Assembly (NCBI RefSeq): GCF_016918565.1
Contig: NZ_JAFFQD010000016.1
Span: 1 to 64,000, forward strand
Direction: 5' to 3'
Origin: Desulfogranum marinum
GTDB lineage: Bacteria; Desulfobacterota; Desulfobulbia; Desulfobulbales; Desulfobulbaceae
DNA length: 64,000 bases
Position numbers and translations under genes: made by a program
In this document: one piece after another, positions 35,283-44,496 of the stretch
Position numbering within the stretch: position 1 is the stretch's first letter
Layout of the letters: every line of letters begins with the position of its first letter
The notes under the pieces: model-generated
Told to the model about the DNA's origin: nothing
The model's input: the letters and a program-made list of their open reading frames with translations, nothing else
Databases searched by the model: none

Positions 35283-35399
35283 CTGTTCAGCAGTGCTTCA
35301 AATGTTCACAAGCTGACCGATTAGCAGATAAGCTCCGACCTCGATACATCGGAATGCTGGGCCCGCAGATCTTGGAGAGTTGGGGCTACTGTTGAATAG
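35283..35399 (+). repeat. 117-bp direct repeat, right copy, flanking the DUF1566 gene
   Basis: Begins CTGTTCAGCAG and ends CTGTTGAATAG, with weaker terminal symmetry than the left copy at 34068-34182. The two copies lie in the same orientation about 1.2 kb apart with only the DUF1566 gene between them. The right copy ends 15 bp before the universal stress protein stop codon. Confidence 0.7.
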
Positions 35400-35414
35400 T
35401 TACGTTTTTTCAGG

Positions 35415-35882
35415 TTAGGCCGCAGCTTTAGCCGGAACTATCAAAACAGGCACTGTCGACTTGCGCACGGTTTTTTCAGCTACCGAACCAATCATAAAAT
35501 GAGTCAACCCGGATCGGCCATGGGTAGCCATTACGATCAGATCGATCTTACTCTTTACGGCAAAGTCATTGATAGCATCAGCAGCTAATCCAACCTCAAT
35601 ATGAGTGCTTACTTCAACGGTGCTCGGAACAGTTTTTTCCACTATCTGGGACAATTCCTGTTCAGCATCTTTAACCAGCTTTTCTTCATACATCGGCACA
35701 TTAAAACCGTTAAGTGAGGTTGAGCCATAGCCTGATCCAATGACTATCGGAACCGGCTGGACTACCTGCAAAACATGTAATGCTGCACCAAATTTCTCGG
35801 CAATCTCGACGCCAACGCTTAATGCAGATTCTGAATGTTGACTACCGTCACTCGGACATAATATGGATGATACTGGAAACAT
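35415..35882 (-). CDS. Universal stress protein
   Basis: The 155-residue cytoplasmic protein of the UspA fold has the N-terminal SSILCPSDGSQHSESAL strand-helix and the nucleotide-binding MATHGRSGL...GSVAEKTVRKSTVPVLIV region. An insert rich in Ser/Gly and Val (about residues 45-75) precedes the second half. The ATG follows AAGGAGGCAGG, a very strong ribosome site. The gene stands alone on the minus strand. The ATP-binding type of Usp is likely given the conserved GRSG and GS signature. Confidence 0.88.
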   Translation of the reverse strand: MFPVSSILCPSDGSQHSESALSVGVEIAEKFGAALHVLQVVQPVPIVIGSGYGSTSLNGFNVPMYEEKLVKDAEQELSQIVEKTVPSTVEVSTHIEVGLAADAINDFAVKSKIDLIVMATHGRSGLTHFMIGSVAEKTVRKSTVPVLIVPAKAAA

Positions 35883-37108
35883 ACCTGCCTCCTTGGTAAA
35901 TAATTAATATAAATAAATATTCTACTCGCCCTCTCTTGAGATGAAAATGGACTCTAACCAGACTATGATGCTGCAGGAGGCCCACCTTTCATAACAGCGC
36001 ACTGCAGACCGCAGTGCCTGCGATTCCAGCTAAATCGAATAGACTGGCAATTATGCAGAACAGAAACACCACGTTCACCTTGATAAACACCTCTCTTTTT
36101 GTTGATTTGCCTGTAAGGCATTTGTCATGGTTAATTCCAACAGTCACCTGAGGGACAATTATATCCTAGCATAAAGCAGGCCATGTTTCGCCTCTTGCGC
36201 TTAGACGAAAAACCATGGCTTTCTGCACTGTGGAAAACCATGTTGCTATGGAAAAATTAAAAATTCCGACAAAAGAGGAGGCTTGTCCGGAAAAACAGGA
36301 TCCCCAGCCAAGAATAGTCCAAACTTATACGACTACCCCCTATGGCCTGCTATTTTCTAAAAGCATGAGGCGGAATTAATGTGCCGGAAACAAAAACGTA
36401 CAATTTCAAATTGGGTTTAACCTGCCGAACTTTCTTTCTCAACATAGTGCAGAGGGATGACCTACTCCTTTCGCCGGCCAAGCTGTATCACCTGTCAACA
36501 TTTAAACACGATGCTTCATTTGCCCTCCGCTATTTTTAGAAAAAGTGGAGTAAATCCGATTGTAACAGAGGAATATGACCGACGGTTGCGTAATGGAAAT
36601 CGGCAAAGAATCTGCAAGGTTCCGGCATGAAGCTCATTGCAAAAAAATGTACTAAAATACACGTTTTTGTTTGAGCCGTTTTGGGGTGTAAGAATTATTG
36701 CGGGTATATGGCTAATTGTCATTGTTCCAGCTGGACAGATGCAGTGTGATCAAGGGTATTGCGCAGTTTTCAAACAGACCATGTTTGAACTCGGTCCCTG
36801 TCAGGAGTGATACCGGCTGTGGCCCAAAGCATTCTTTTTATGCGACGCAAGAGGCACAGCCATAAACTTACTATCGGAGTTTACGCTTCCCTGCGAGTAT
36901 TGTTTTTTCGGCAATAACGTCGAGCTGGAGAGAAAGGGTTCAGGCCGACAGACTCCTGGAAACATGCCAATCTCTGAAAGAACAAACATATTTGTGAAAT
37001 TATTGATCCTTACCAACTCGTTATTTTTGCCTCTCGTTTTATAAAGCCCTCGTGGCCGATCGCATCTTGCAACAGCGATATTAAGTGTTGCCAGCTTCCA
37101 AAACAGGA
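35883..37108. other. 1.2-kb gene-free stretch with an interspersed repeat
   Basis: No convincing gene in either direction; the few open frames are short, lack ribosome sites and look like nothing known. The right part holds the 165-bp interspersed element (36793-36957). The left part may carry the usp promoter, but no confident boxes are visible. Confidence 0.45.
36793..36957 (-). repeat. Interspersed 165-bp element, copy 2
   Basis: The reverse complement begins CCAGGAGTCTGTCGGCCTGA and contains GGGAAGCGTAAACTCCGATA, aligning over its whole length with 5104-5268. The other end reads TCACTCCTGACAGGGA, corresponding to TCCGACAGG in copy 1. Equal length and paired ends support a discrete mobile unit rather than shared regulatory motifs. 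Confidence 0.6.
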
Positions 37109-38098
37109 TCAACGGTTTTTGATTTTATCAGCAATATATTTTCCAAGTTGCGATAAATCATCTGTTTCGTCTGCAAGCCCTGCGAGTGGGATCTCTGCTC
37201 TAGCCGCGTTCTTATGCCCTCCAGCAGAACCCAGCTTACCGAACAGCCGTTGTGCAAGTTTGCCCGCATCAAGTCGAAAACCGGTATTTCTCAGAATTAT
37301 AATTAATTTTTTACCGTAAACACCGGACACGATGCACCAGGTCGCCTCTGCCATCTTTAGAAAAAAATCGGCAAGAATCACCAAAGAATCGGCATCCTTT
37401 ACTTCACCCATATGGATATAGGCCGTATCACCTATAAATTGCAACTCTTCGAAAGCTTTGCGGAATGCGTCCAGGTTTTTCTTGTTGATTTCAGATGATT
37501 CAATTTTTTTTATAATATTAATATTAACGTGAGGATAAAGGTACCGAAACGCCTTGACATCATCGTAAGTTGACGTTCTGGCAAAGTTATCTGTGTCTGT
37601 CTTAATGCCGTAAAATAGAGCAGTGGCTAATTTGGTCGAAGGAGTAATCCCCGCCGCTCTAAGGTATTCCGTCATAATGGAAGAAACCGCGCCATATTCC
37701 TCGCGGATATCCTTGAAAGGAGCTTTCAGAGTTGGATCAGGCGTGTGATGATCGATTATGATCCTGAAATTGGTATTGCTTAAAGATTTATGATGATGGG
37801 GCTGTGAATCAACCATGGCCCATGTCGTCACCTCACTGGTGTCTGCCTTTGTAATGTAAGGGAGGGTGATCTTTAACTCTCTGATCATGGCCAGATTATC
37901 CGAACGTTTAATAGCATTAACCCGGCAGATAAGAGTTTTCTTTACTTTTCTCCAGAACAATCTTTTTAAAGCCAGAGCACTGGCGATGGCATCAGGGTCT
38001 GCAACAATAAGAATACAAACCACATCATTGGTGGAGATACTATTGAGAAGACTTTCATAACGGCCTTTGTGGGTGGCTGCTTGGACTGGAGGAGGCAT
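37109..38098 (-). CDS. DHH/DHHA1-family phosphoesterase
   Basis: The 329-residue protein of the DHH superfamily, closest in layout to NrnA-type nanoRNase/pAp phosphatases, has the motifs VADPDAIASALAL (motif I, with Pro replacing the usual His of D-H-D), WAMVDSQPHH (motif II), IIIDHHTPD (the DHH motif) and GIKTDTDNF (motif IV). It ends in a DHHA1-like GGHKNAARAEIPL segment that binds substrate phosphate. Mn2+ hydrolysis of short oligonucleotides or dinucleotides is the likely activity. It is a solitary gene. Confidence 0.85.
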   Translation of the reverse strand: MPPPVQAATHKGRYESLLNSISTNDVVCILIVADPDAIASALALKRLFWRKVKKTLICRVNAIKRSDNLAMIRELKITLPYITKADTSEVTTWAMVDSQPHHHKSLSNTNFRIIIDHHTPDPTLKAPFKDIREEYGAVSSIMTEYLRAAGITPSTKLATALFYGIKTDTDNFARTSTYDDVKAFRYLYPHVNINIIKKIESSEINKKNLDAFRKAFEELQFIGDTAYIHMGEVKDADSLVILADFFLKMAEATWCIVSGVYGKKLIIILRNTGFRLDAGKLAQRLFGKLGSAGGHKNAARAEIPLAGLADETDDLSQLGKYIADKIKNR

Positions 38099-38695
38099 AG
38101 ACTTGTTTCCAGGTAGTGATGCTTCTGTAGCTGCTGGTAGAGCTCAGCTGGAATATGTTTAATTATATAGAAAAGTTGGGTCGTTGTCACCGTTGCAGAA
38201 AATAAAGAGGGGTTGAATGGTTGTATTTTTGTAATGAATAGAGACTGCTAGCTGAGTCTACGCTTACCCGGAGTTTACGCTTCCATTCATTACCAAAAAA
38301 AAATGAACCTGACGCCGCCTGAACTGATGAGAACTCCAGGTTAACGATGGTGAATCTTAATCATGTCCAGCAACCCCTTATTACCTCTTTATACGATTTT
38401 TCAGGTTGGGGCATTCAGAAAAATCAATTGACCCACTTCCTTGTTTGCATCTGTCGGCGATAAAAGGTGCTCTATCTTTTGCAAAATAGTTAATGATCGC
38501 GAGGGAGAACAACTTCTATTTATATTTAGCGAACTTCAAAAAAATGCAGTCCTGCCCTCCATGCAATGGGCAGACCGGAAACGGCTGAGACAGAGTACGC
38601 TTTGGTGGTGCGAGCCCTTATTTGTTCCTGTTTGCACAATAAATGAAAAACAACAAGGGGCGGAGCGTTGTGTAAGGCGGGTTGTATAATGGGAG
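38099..38695. other. 600-bp gene-free stretch
   Basis: No convincing coding region. It contains a small repeat-derived segment (38231-38293); otherwise nothing is recognisable. Confidence 0.4.
38231..38293 (-). repeat. Short element with terminal inverted repeats and the shared core
   Basis: GTAATGAAT (38231-38239) and ATTCATTAC (38285-38293) bound a 63-bp unit whose minus strand contains GGAAGCGTAAACTCCGG, the core of the 165-bp interspersed element. It is probably a deletion derivative. Confidence 0.4.
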
Positions 38696-38736
38696 CTCTG
38701 CCGACAGCTTTGTCTAGAAATAAGCTGCCGGCAGAG
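38696..38736. terminator. Stem-loop downstream of rubrerythrin
   Basis: CTCTGCCGACAGCTT and AAGCTGCCGGCAGAG pair at 14 of 15 positions with an 11-nt loop, starting 13 bp after the rubrerythrin stop on the minus strand. The following minus-strand sequence is not T-rich, so it is either a weak terminator or a 3' stability structure. Confidence 0.5.
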
Positions 38737-38748
38737 GGCGGAACATCG

Positions 38749-39249
38749 TTATGCTACTTGGGTAAAGACCTGCTGTTTTGCTCCGCAAACCGGGCATTTT
38801 TCAGGGGCTGCACCAAGTTCAATATAGCCGCATATGGGGCAAAGATAAAAGTCTGTGACATCCATATCAACTCCGTTTTTTACTGCTTCGAGTGCCTTGG
38901 AGTAAATCTGGGCATGGACTTCTTCTGCATCCACTGCGAATTTAAACATGGTCTTGGCTCTGTGCCCCTCAGCGACTGCCTGGTCAACCATGGGGGGATA
39001 CATATTGGAGAACTCAAAGGTTTCTCCGTCAATGGCAGCCTGCAGGTTTTCGGCTGTAGTAGCAATTCCATCTAGTGCCTTTAAGTGACCCTCTGCATGA
39101 ATTCGCTCTGCCTCAGCAGTGGTACGGAACAGCTTTGCAATGTTAACGAAACCATCTTTTTCTGCTTTCTTGGCAAAAGCCCGGTACTTCTGGTTAGCCT
39201 GACTTTCACCGGCAAAAGCTTCTTTCAGATTGTCATTTGTTGTAGCCAT
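38749..39249 (-). CDS. rbr: Rubrerythrin
   Basis: The 166-residue non-haem diiron peroxidase reduces hydrogen peroxide in the cytoplasm of anaerobes using rubredoxin-type electrons. The four-helix diiron domain shows E-x-x-Y in AFAGESQANQKYR, E-x-x-H in TAEAERIHAEGH, and AVDAEEVHAQIY. The C-terminal rubredoxin domain has CPICGY and CPVCGA. The ATG follows AAAGGAG. Upstream on the same strand lie a rubredoxin-headed membrane protein and a hairpin-rich gap, so the two may form an oxidative-stress neighbourhood without sharing a transcript. Confidence 0.95.
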   Translation of the reverse strand: MATTNDNLKEAFAGESQANQKYRAFAKKAEKDGFVNIAKLFRTTAEAERIHAEGHLKALDGIATTAENLQAAIDGETFEFSNMYPPMVDQAVAEGHRAKTMFKFAVDAEEVHAQIYSKALEAVKNGVDMDVTDFYLCPICGYIELGAAPEKCPVCGAKQQVFTQVA

Positions 39250-39340
39250 TTTTTACTCCTTTAAAATGATTGAATATACTTATCTGTAGTTTGTTATGTG
39301 CTGATGGCGTTGTAAAAAGTCCGATCTACGGTGTTGCAGG

Positions 39341-39392
39341 TTTTTCCCGAGGCTTTGACATACCATATGTATAGTCAAAGCCTCGGGAAAAA
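39341..39392. repeat. Long perfect inverted repeat upstream of rubrerythrin
   Basis: TTTTTCCCGAGGCTTTGAC (39341-39359) and its exact complement (39374-39392) give a 19-bp stem around a 14-nt loop that itself pairs ATAC/GTAT. Imperfect complementarity extends outward (AAAGTCCGATCTAC against TATATCGAACTTTT), so the whole unit spans about 39305-39430. It may be an insertion element or a strong transcription barrier between the two minus-strand genes. Confidence 0.65.
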
Positions 39393-39441
39393 CACTGCGC
39401 CTTGTATATCGAACTTTTGTACTTAGCCATCTTTAGTGTGT

Positions 39442-39464
39442 GATGGACTTTTTATAAGTCCATC
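39442..39464. terminator. Perfect 9-bp hairpin between redox genes
   Basis: GATGGACTT (39442-39450) and AAGTCCATC (39456-39464) pair perfectly around TTTAT. It sits about 100 bp after the stop of the rubredoxin-headed membrane protein gene on the minus strand. Without a T run it is a weak terminator candidate. Confidence 0.4.
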
Positions 39465-39565
39465 ATTTGCTTGGTTAATCAAATTACGAAGATGAATAAC
39501 GTATCCGAAAAAAGTTTGCAATAGTTTTGGGAATAAAAATCACTTAGGATCAATTATTATTAATA

Positions 39566-40201
39566 TCAACTGCTCTTTTTAACACCGAATACAAGTTTAC
39601 CACCCATGTGGCCGGCTATGCCCACCGCTGCCAGAAGGAGCAAGGCAAGGAAAATAAACATCATCCTCCCAGAAGAAGGCGTAGCCATCACTTCCGGTTG
39701 TACCAGTCGCCAGATAACGAGCAGGGTAAGCAGAACGGTAGCAGCGATGGAAGCACCAATCTTGAGCTTAAAGAGCGACGTCATTGCACCTTTGTATTTT
39801 TTTTGCCAGGTGACGTACCCGGTGTACAGGACCACCGGCATGTTGAGGAGTACAAAAACAAGACTGTAAAAGGCCGCCGTCTCAAATGAAATGAGGCCGA
39901 AAACAGGAGTAAGTATGAGCAGTATGAAGGCGAAGGGGATTATTCCATTGGGGGTATGGACTGTAATCGGATGGAGATGAAACTGCAGGATAAGTGCAGT
40001 AGCTTTTTCGAGAAGCGTTTCTGGAACCGGGTTTTCTTCATCCTGTCCTTTTTCTGCTGTATCCTCTTCGGGCGTTTCAGGTGCAGCCTTTTCTGTGACC
40101 TCGATAAACGCACTGCTGTCTGCTCCGCATACAGGGCATTCATCTGGGGGATTTTCACCTTCATGGATGTATCCGCAAATTGTGCATTCCCATTTTTTCA
40201 T
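39566..40201 (-). CDS. Rubredoxin-headed membrane protein (DUF2231-like)
   Basis: The 211-residue protein starts with a rubredoxin-type knuckle (CTICGY...CPVCGA, residues 5-29), then a Glu/Pro-rich linker (about 35-65), then four membrane helices (about 90-205) whose first helix region contains FHLHPITVHTPNGIIPFAF, typical of DUF2231-like proteins with a possible haem-ligating His pair. The arrangement suggests electron transfer between a soluble iron site and the membrane. A strong AAGGAGG site precedes the ATG. It is the upstream neighbour of rubrerythrin and could be part of peroxide defence, which is inference from position. Confidence 0.75.
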   Translation of the reverse strand: MKKWECTICGYIHEGENPPDECPVCGADSSAFIEVTEKAAPETPEEDTAEKGQDEENPVPETLLEKATALILQFHLHPITVHTPNGIIPFAFILLILTPVFGLISFETAAFYSLVFVLLNMPVVLYTGYVTWQKKYKGAMTSLFKLKIGASIAATVLLTLLVIWRLVQPEVMATPSSGRMMFIFLALLLLAAVGIAGHMGGKLVFGVKKSS

Positions 40202-40674
40202 GTTTTTCCTCCTTGTTAGTAAAAGAACGTAGGTTTTCCTTCATTGCATATGGTGTAAAAGGGTTGTTTCGGTATGCCGATACATACCAGGCGGGCGTAT
40301 TGTGATAGCTAAACAAGATAGAATGACGTAATAAAACAGAAGGCCTCTGGAGAATCGAGTAGAGAAGGAAGAAGAGCGCAGGCTCAAGAGCTGGAAGAGG
40401 ACTGGACCAACTGATTGTATGCGATAGTGGGAGGTACGCATTCTTTTCCTCTGGGAGTGAGTGTCAAAAAAAGACAGTCCTTGTTTTGATTATTCTTTGT
40501 GGCCTCTTCGCAGAAATGGAACAATTATCTGCAGGTCGAAGAGAGAATGATCAAAAAGAAGATATTAATAATTACGGTTTGATCGTAGCATACTTGTCGC
40601 CCTCCGGCCAATAAATATCAATTAAGCCGGCAAGGTAGGCTGCAGAATCCGTTTCAAAAAGGTAATGCCCGTAT
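40202..40674. other. Intergenic stretch between divergent genes
   Basis: About 470 bp between the rubredoxin-headed gene (minus) and the kinase gene (plus). No convincing coding frame or structured RNA; promoters for both genes are expected here but cannot be pinned down. Confidence 0.35.
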
Positions 40675-41682
40675 ATGAATACGAAAGAAAGCTCAACTGG
40701 TGGTGTTTTTTCGGCGCTCACGCCTGATGCCATTCTTAACCTTGCCGAAAAAGAGCTTGGTATATATCTCTCTAATTTGTGCCGCCCATTGAATAGTTAT
40801 ATCAACCGGGTATATGAATTAGAAGATGAAGACGGCAATGGGATTATCATTAAATTTTTTCGGCCTGGACGCTGGAGTAAAGAGGCATTGCTGGAGGAAC
40901 ACCAATTCCTCCACCAACTGGCAAAGGATGAGATCCCCGTGATTACACCACTTCCATTGCAGAAGGGTGGTACGCTCGGTTGCTACGAAAACATTTTTTT
41001 CACCCTTTTTCCCAAAAAAGGGGGACGTTATGTTGACGAACTCAATGATGGGCAGTGGATTGAACTCGGTCGGTTATTGGGTCGTACCCATGTGGTTGGT
41101 GCCGCAGGATCATTTGCCCATCGACCGACGATCAGGCCGGATCAAAGCACGCAGGCTCATCTCCGCTACATCCTTGAAAGCGGCCTCCTTACCGAGGAGT
41201 TGGCCGCTGATTATGAAGCAGTCGTACAAAGGTTTATCAGGGAAGCGAGCCCTCTGTTTGAAGATACCGACATGATTCGCATCCATGGCGACTGTCATTC
41301 CGGTAACCTCATTTATCGACCAGGAGAATCTTTTTACCTGATCGATTTGGATGATATTGCTACAGGGCCGCCGGTGCAGGATTTCTGGATGCTGCTTCCA
41401 GGTACCTTGGACTCAGCCTTTGTCGAGATTGATCTTTTTCTTGAAGGGTATGAAACTTTCCGCAGTTTTGATAACAGAAGCCTTGCCCTGATGGAGCCTC
41501 TCCGTGCAATGCGCTTTGTCCACTATACAGCCTGGTGTGCCTATCAGGTTAAAGAAGACGGGCATTCCGTAGTCGTACCTGATTTTGGTTCAGCTGCTTA
41601 CTGGCAGCAGGAAATAGCTGATCTTGAAGATCAGCTTGAGCGTATGCAGGAACCGGTAAACATACCGGGCAATAGCTGGTGA
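40675..41682 (+). CDS. SrkA/RdoA-like stress-response protein kinase
   Basis: The 335-residue cytoplasmic protein of the aminoglycoside-phosphotransferase-like kinase fold matches SrkA in length and landmarks: an N-terminal LCRPLNSYINRVYELEDEDG, a nucleotide-binding lysine in GIIIKFFRPGRWSKEAL, the catalytic IRIHGDCHSGNLIYR and the metal-binding LIDLDDIATGPPVQDFWML. In E. coli SrkA counters MazEF-linked death under stress. The gene is monocistronic and lies in a neighbourhood of stress genes. Confidence 0.87.
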   Translation: MNTKESSTGGVFSALTPDAILNLAEKELGIYLSNLCRPLNSYINRVYELEDEDGNGIIIKFFRPGRWSKEALLEEHQFLHQLAKDEIPVITPLPLQKGGTLGCYENIFFTLFPKKGGRYVDELNDGQWIELGRLLGRTHVVGAAGSFAHRPTIRPDQSTQAHLRYILESGLLTEELAADYEAVVQRFIREASPLFEDTDMIRIHGDCHSGNLIYRPGESFYLIDLDDIATGPPVQDFWMLLPGTLDSAFVEIDLFLEGYETFRSFDNRSLALMEPLRAMRFVHYTAWCAYQVKEDGHSVVVPDFGSAAYWQQEIADLEDQLERMQEPVNIPGNSW

Positions 41683-41737
41683 GCGATAGTCGCCAAGAGA
41701 GTGTGAGTAAGGCTCCATTCGAATGATGTAAAATAGA

Positions 41738-42058
41738 TTACTTTTCAGCGATCGTTTCCTGAATCCATGCCAGCGCAGCTGCCACTTTTGGAAAACCTAT
41801 AGTGGAGATAAGTAGAAGCAGGCTGTGTTGTATTTCTGCCACAGATGCGCCTGCTGCAAGAGCACGGCGGGTATGGGAGTGCACTGCTCCTGTTGATTGA
41901 GTTGCCGCTGCAACTCCTAACTGGATCAATTCCGTCGTTTTTTTATCCAGTGGCCCTGCCGTCCGCACTGTAGCGCCAAGGTTTTCCACTGCTGCCATAA
42001 CTTCAGGGAAATTGTTGATCAAGCTTTGGTAGTGATTGTTAAATTTTTCGTTTGCCAT
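41738..42058 (-). CDS. Carboxymuconolactone decarboxylase/AhpD-like protein lacking the active Cys
   Basis: The 106-residue all-helical protein of the CMD family has the TTELIQLGVAAA helix and the motif AVHSHTRRALAAGAS. Peroxidase-active AhpD relatives carry C-x-x-C-x-x-x-H here, and many CMD homologues keep one Cys. This protein has Ser and Ala at the two Cys positions (STGAVHSH), so redox chemistry through that pair is excluded. It probably forms the usual oligomer with another activity. GGGAG precedes the ATG. Confidence 0.8.
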   Translation of the reverse strand: MANEKFNNHYQSLINNFPEVMAAVENLGATVRTAGPLDKKTTELIQLGVAAATQSTGAVHSHTRRALAAGASVAEIQHSLLLLISTIGFPKVAAALAWIQETIAEK

Positions 42059-42196
42059 AAAAAAGGTCTCCCTGTTTGTTATTTTTAAGGGTCGCTAAGG
42101 TCTTCTTGTATAGTGTATATCCTGTCGGCCTGGAGGCAACCCTTTTCGTAGGACACCTGTGGTCGGGTGAGGGGCATGAAATGCCCATGGCCGGAT

Positions 42197-42823
42197 TCAC
42201 TTATTGTTTAACCGCAGGAAAATTTCCCTCCCTATCCATGCATCGGTTGCCGCATATTGAATTTGTCCCGGCGAGAGGTCCTTCTTGGCCCAGTTGCTGG
42301 TGGTGATTTTTTTTGATTTTGGAATGCGGATCCCCATGGTGGCCGCTGCAAGACCTCTCAATCCAAAATGCTGTATGCTGAGGGTCTTGCCAAGTTTTGC
42401 CAGGTCAATAAATCCTGCAGGAGAAAAGTGGGTGACTTTTTGCAGCCCTTGCACGTCATCGGTTATTGCGACTCCAACCTTGGAAATTGTTCTGTTGCTG
42501 AGCAATGCGCTGATAGATTCAGGTAGGCCGATCTGCTTGAGTTGAAAGAGAAAAACCTCTTTTTCTGTAGCCAGCTGGAGCAGAGCGGGTAGATACTGCT
42601 GTCCTTTACGAAAGGCTGGTCTGGTCTCCGTGTCAAAACCAAGGACATGGTTTTTTTTCAATATCGATATGGCGTGTTGTAATTGCTCTTTGCACGAGAT
42701 GAGGTGAGTTGGGCCTTGCCATTTTTTTATGGGTAGGGCGTTAATTTCTTCTCTGGACATGCGTGAGGTTATTATCGGTTGAGCTGTAAGCGATTGGCTC
42801 GTAGTAGAATGTTTGGATTGCAT
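42197..42823 (-). CDS. DnaQ-like 3'-5' exonuclease (RNase D/WRN type)
   Basis: The 208-residue protein is a single DEDDy exonuclease domain: motif I VLGFDTETRP, motif II in the AITDDVQGL region, a conserved LRGLAAATMGIRIPKSKK segment and motif III QIQYAATDAW with the catalytic Tyr and Asp. It lacks the HRDC domains of full RNase D, so it matches the short stand-alone family. RNA or single-stranded DNA trimming is likely. The N-terminal 20 residues are Ser/Thr/Gln-rich, and the internal Met (MSREEIN) is an alternative start. Confidence 0.85.
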   Translation of the reverse strand: MQSKHSTTSQSLTAQPIITSRMSREEINALPIKKWQGPTHLISCKEQLQHAISILKKNHVLGFDTETRPAFRKGQQYLPALLQLATEKEVFLFQLKQIGLPESISALLSNRTISKVGVAITDDVQGLQKVTHFSPAGFIDLAKLGKTLSIQHFGLRGLAAATMGIRIPKSKKITTSNWAKKDLSPGQIQYAATDAWIGREIFLRLNNK

Positions 42824-42916
42824 AGTGTGAAGATGTGTTTGCTATTTGGTTGGTGATGTGAGCAGTTATAGATTTTAGGGGGAATAAATCAGGAAGTTAT
42901 CCCCCCCCATGAGTAT

Positions 42917-44062
42917 TTACGGCGATTGTTTTGCGGGAAGCGATATTTTTTGGACGGCGATCAATGAGATGCCGCTCATCATGGCACCGATGACAAACGG
43001 AATCCGATAGTCTACCATCCAGATGAGACCGCCAAGCACAGGTATGACAACCGCTGCAATGTGGTTAATAGTAAAGCCGACAGCCATGCTGGGGGCGATA
43101 TCCTGAGGGTCTCCAATTTTTTGGAAATAGGTCTTGATAGCCATGGAAAAGTTAAACAGGACATGATCTAAAATATACATACACATCACGATCAGTTTTG
43201 ACTCGGTAAAACCATAGGCAAGAAAGACGAAAATCAAGCCGGTGTATTCGATGGTGAGTATTTTTCGCTCACCATAGCGCACGATAGCTTTGCCTAGCAC
43301 AGGATTGAGGAAGTAGTTGATGATGTTGTTAACGATGAACAGTAAGATTACCTCTTGCACCGAAAAAGAAAAAATTTTGACCAGTAGAAAAACCGAAAAA
43401 GCAATAAAAATCTGCCTGCGAGCGCCTGCCATAAAGGTGAGGAAATAGTAAAGGGCGTAGCGACGACGGAATATCATCTTTTTGTGTTGCGGCACTATGT
43501 TGGCGTGGGTGGGGTTTTGGAACAACGCCCACAGTCCTGCAGCCGTAACTGTAGAACCAAGTATGAGATATATCCATCGGTAATCAATAAGTTTGCCGAG
43601 ACAGAGGATAAGACCACTGGTGAGGATGGCCGCAGCTGCAGACAGGCTGCGCAAACGGCCTAATATCAGCGGAGAGGTAGACCGGTTGAAATACTGGAGC
43701 ACCAGTGATTGGTTCATGGTCTCATAGTAATGAAAGCCAAAGCTCATCAGCAGGGTCGTGGTCAGTAAACCGAAAAATGTCGGGAAAAAACCGGTTGCAG
43801 CCGTACCTGCTCCAAGAAGGATAATGGACAGTGCTGCAATTTTATGTTCCTGCAAAAGAAGCATGACATAGATTGCCAGTAGGGCAAGAAAGCCCGGTAT
43901 TTCACGTACCGATTGAATGGCACCGACTTGTTTTCCATCAAGGGCAGCCACTTCCACGGCGAAGTTGTTAAATAGAACCATCCACGTCTGCAATCCAACC
44001 ACTGAACATATAGTCAGGGTAACCAGGAAGCGGAGCATGGGCCTTTGTTCGTTGTTTACCAT
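42917..44062 (-). CDS. MFS transporter
   Basis: The product of about 381 residues has twelve hydrophobic helices with a mid-protein basic loop (QHKKMIFRRRYALY) dividing two six-helix halves, the standard MFS plan. Typical motif-A and motif-B residues are weak and no substrate can be inferred. ATG 44062 follows GGAGAAAGG and replaces a slightly longer frame. A C8 tract lies just beyond its stop codon. It is divergent from the other MFS gene. Confidence 0.82.
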   Translation of the reverse strand: MVNNEQRPMLRFLVTLTICSVVGLQTWMVLFNNFAVEVAALDGKQVGAIQSVREIPGFLALLAIYVMLLLQEHKIAALSIILLGAGTAATGFFPTFFGLLTTTLLMSFGFHYYETMNQSLVLQYFNRSTSPLILGRLRSLSAAAAILTSGLILCLGKLIDYRWIYLILGSTVTAAGLWALFQNPTHANIVPQHKKMIFRRRYALYYFLTFMAGARRQIFIAFSVFLLVKIFSFSVQEVILLFIVNNIINYFLNPVLGKAIVRYGERKILTIEYTGLIFVFLAYGFTESKLIVMCMYILDHVLFNFSMAIKTYFQKIGDPQDIAPSMAVGFTINHIAAVVIPVLGGLIWMVDYRIPFVIGAMMSGISLIAVQKISLPAKQSP

Positions 44063-44496
44063 TGTATTACCTTTCTCCGGCCTGACCGTCATTCGTCAGG
44101 CGCTGTTTCGGCAAAGAATAGACACCACTAAGATGAAATAATCACCCACTCTTTTATTCTTTTTCAAGAAGGGGGAGCTGTTTGAGATGGTATAAGGGTA
44201 TACCGATGAGCCTGTATGCTGCATGATTATTCTATACACCGTTGCTGAGATTATCTGCATTGAAGACTGTGGAGACTATGGGAATGAAAAGCGTTTTTTA
44301 GGATATGGTAAAAGGAGCGAGGGAAGCTTCTGTCTAAATAGAGGGGGCAGGTGTCCCGATCTGATCGTTTTGCGCTACCGGCGTTTGCTTCCATTCCGGT
44401 TTTGTAGGCAGGTTGGGGAAGTGCCCGTTGCCCCCTGTGAAGGTATTTTTTTATAACTTACTAGAACTATAATCTTTTTGCACCTCGTATACGTTT

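Noticed and set aside
34068-35410. Repeats around the DUF1566 gene as integron attC sites
   Set aside because: GTTAGGT-like sequence follows the left copy, but the matching 5' core site is absent and the right copy reads GTTACGT, so the attC pattern fails.
36516-36722. 68-codon minus-strand frame in the gap before the DHH gene
   Set aside because: No ribosome site or family match and unusual composition; considered non-coding.
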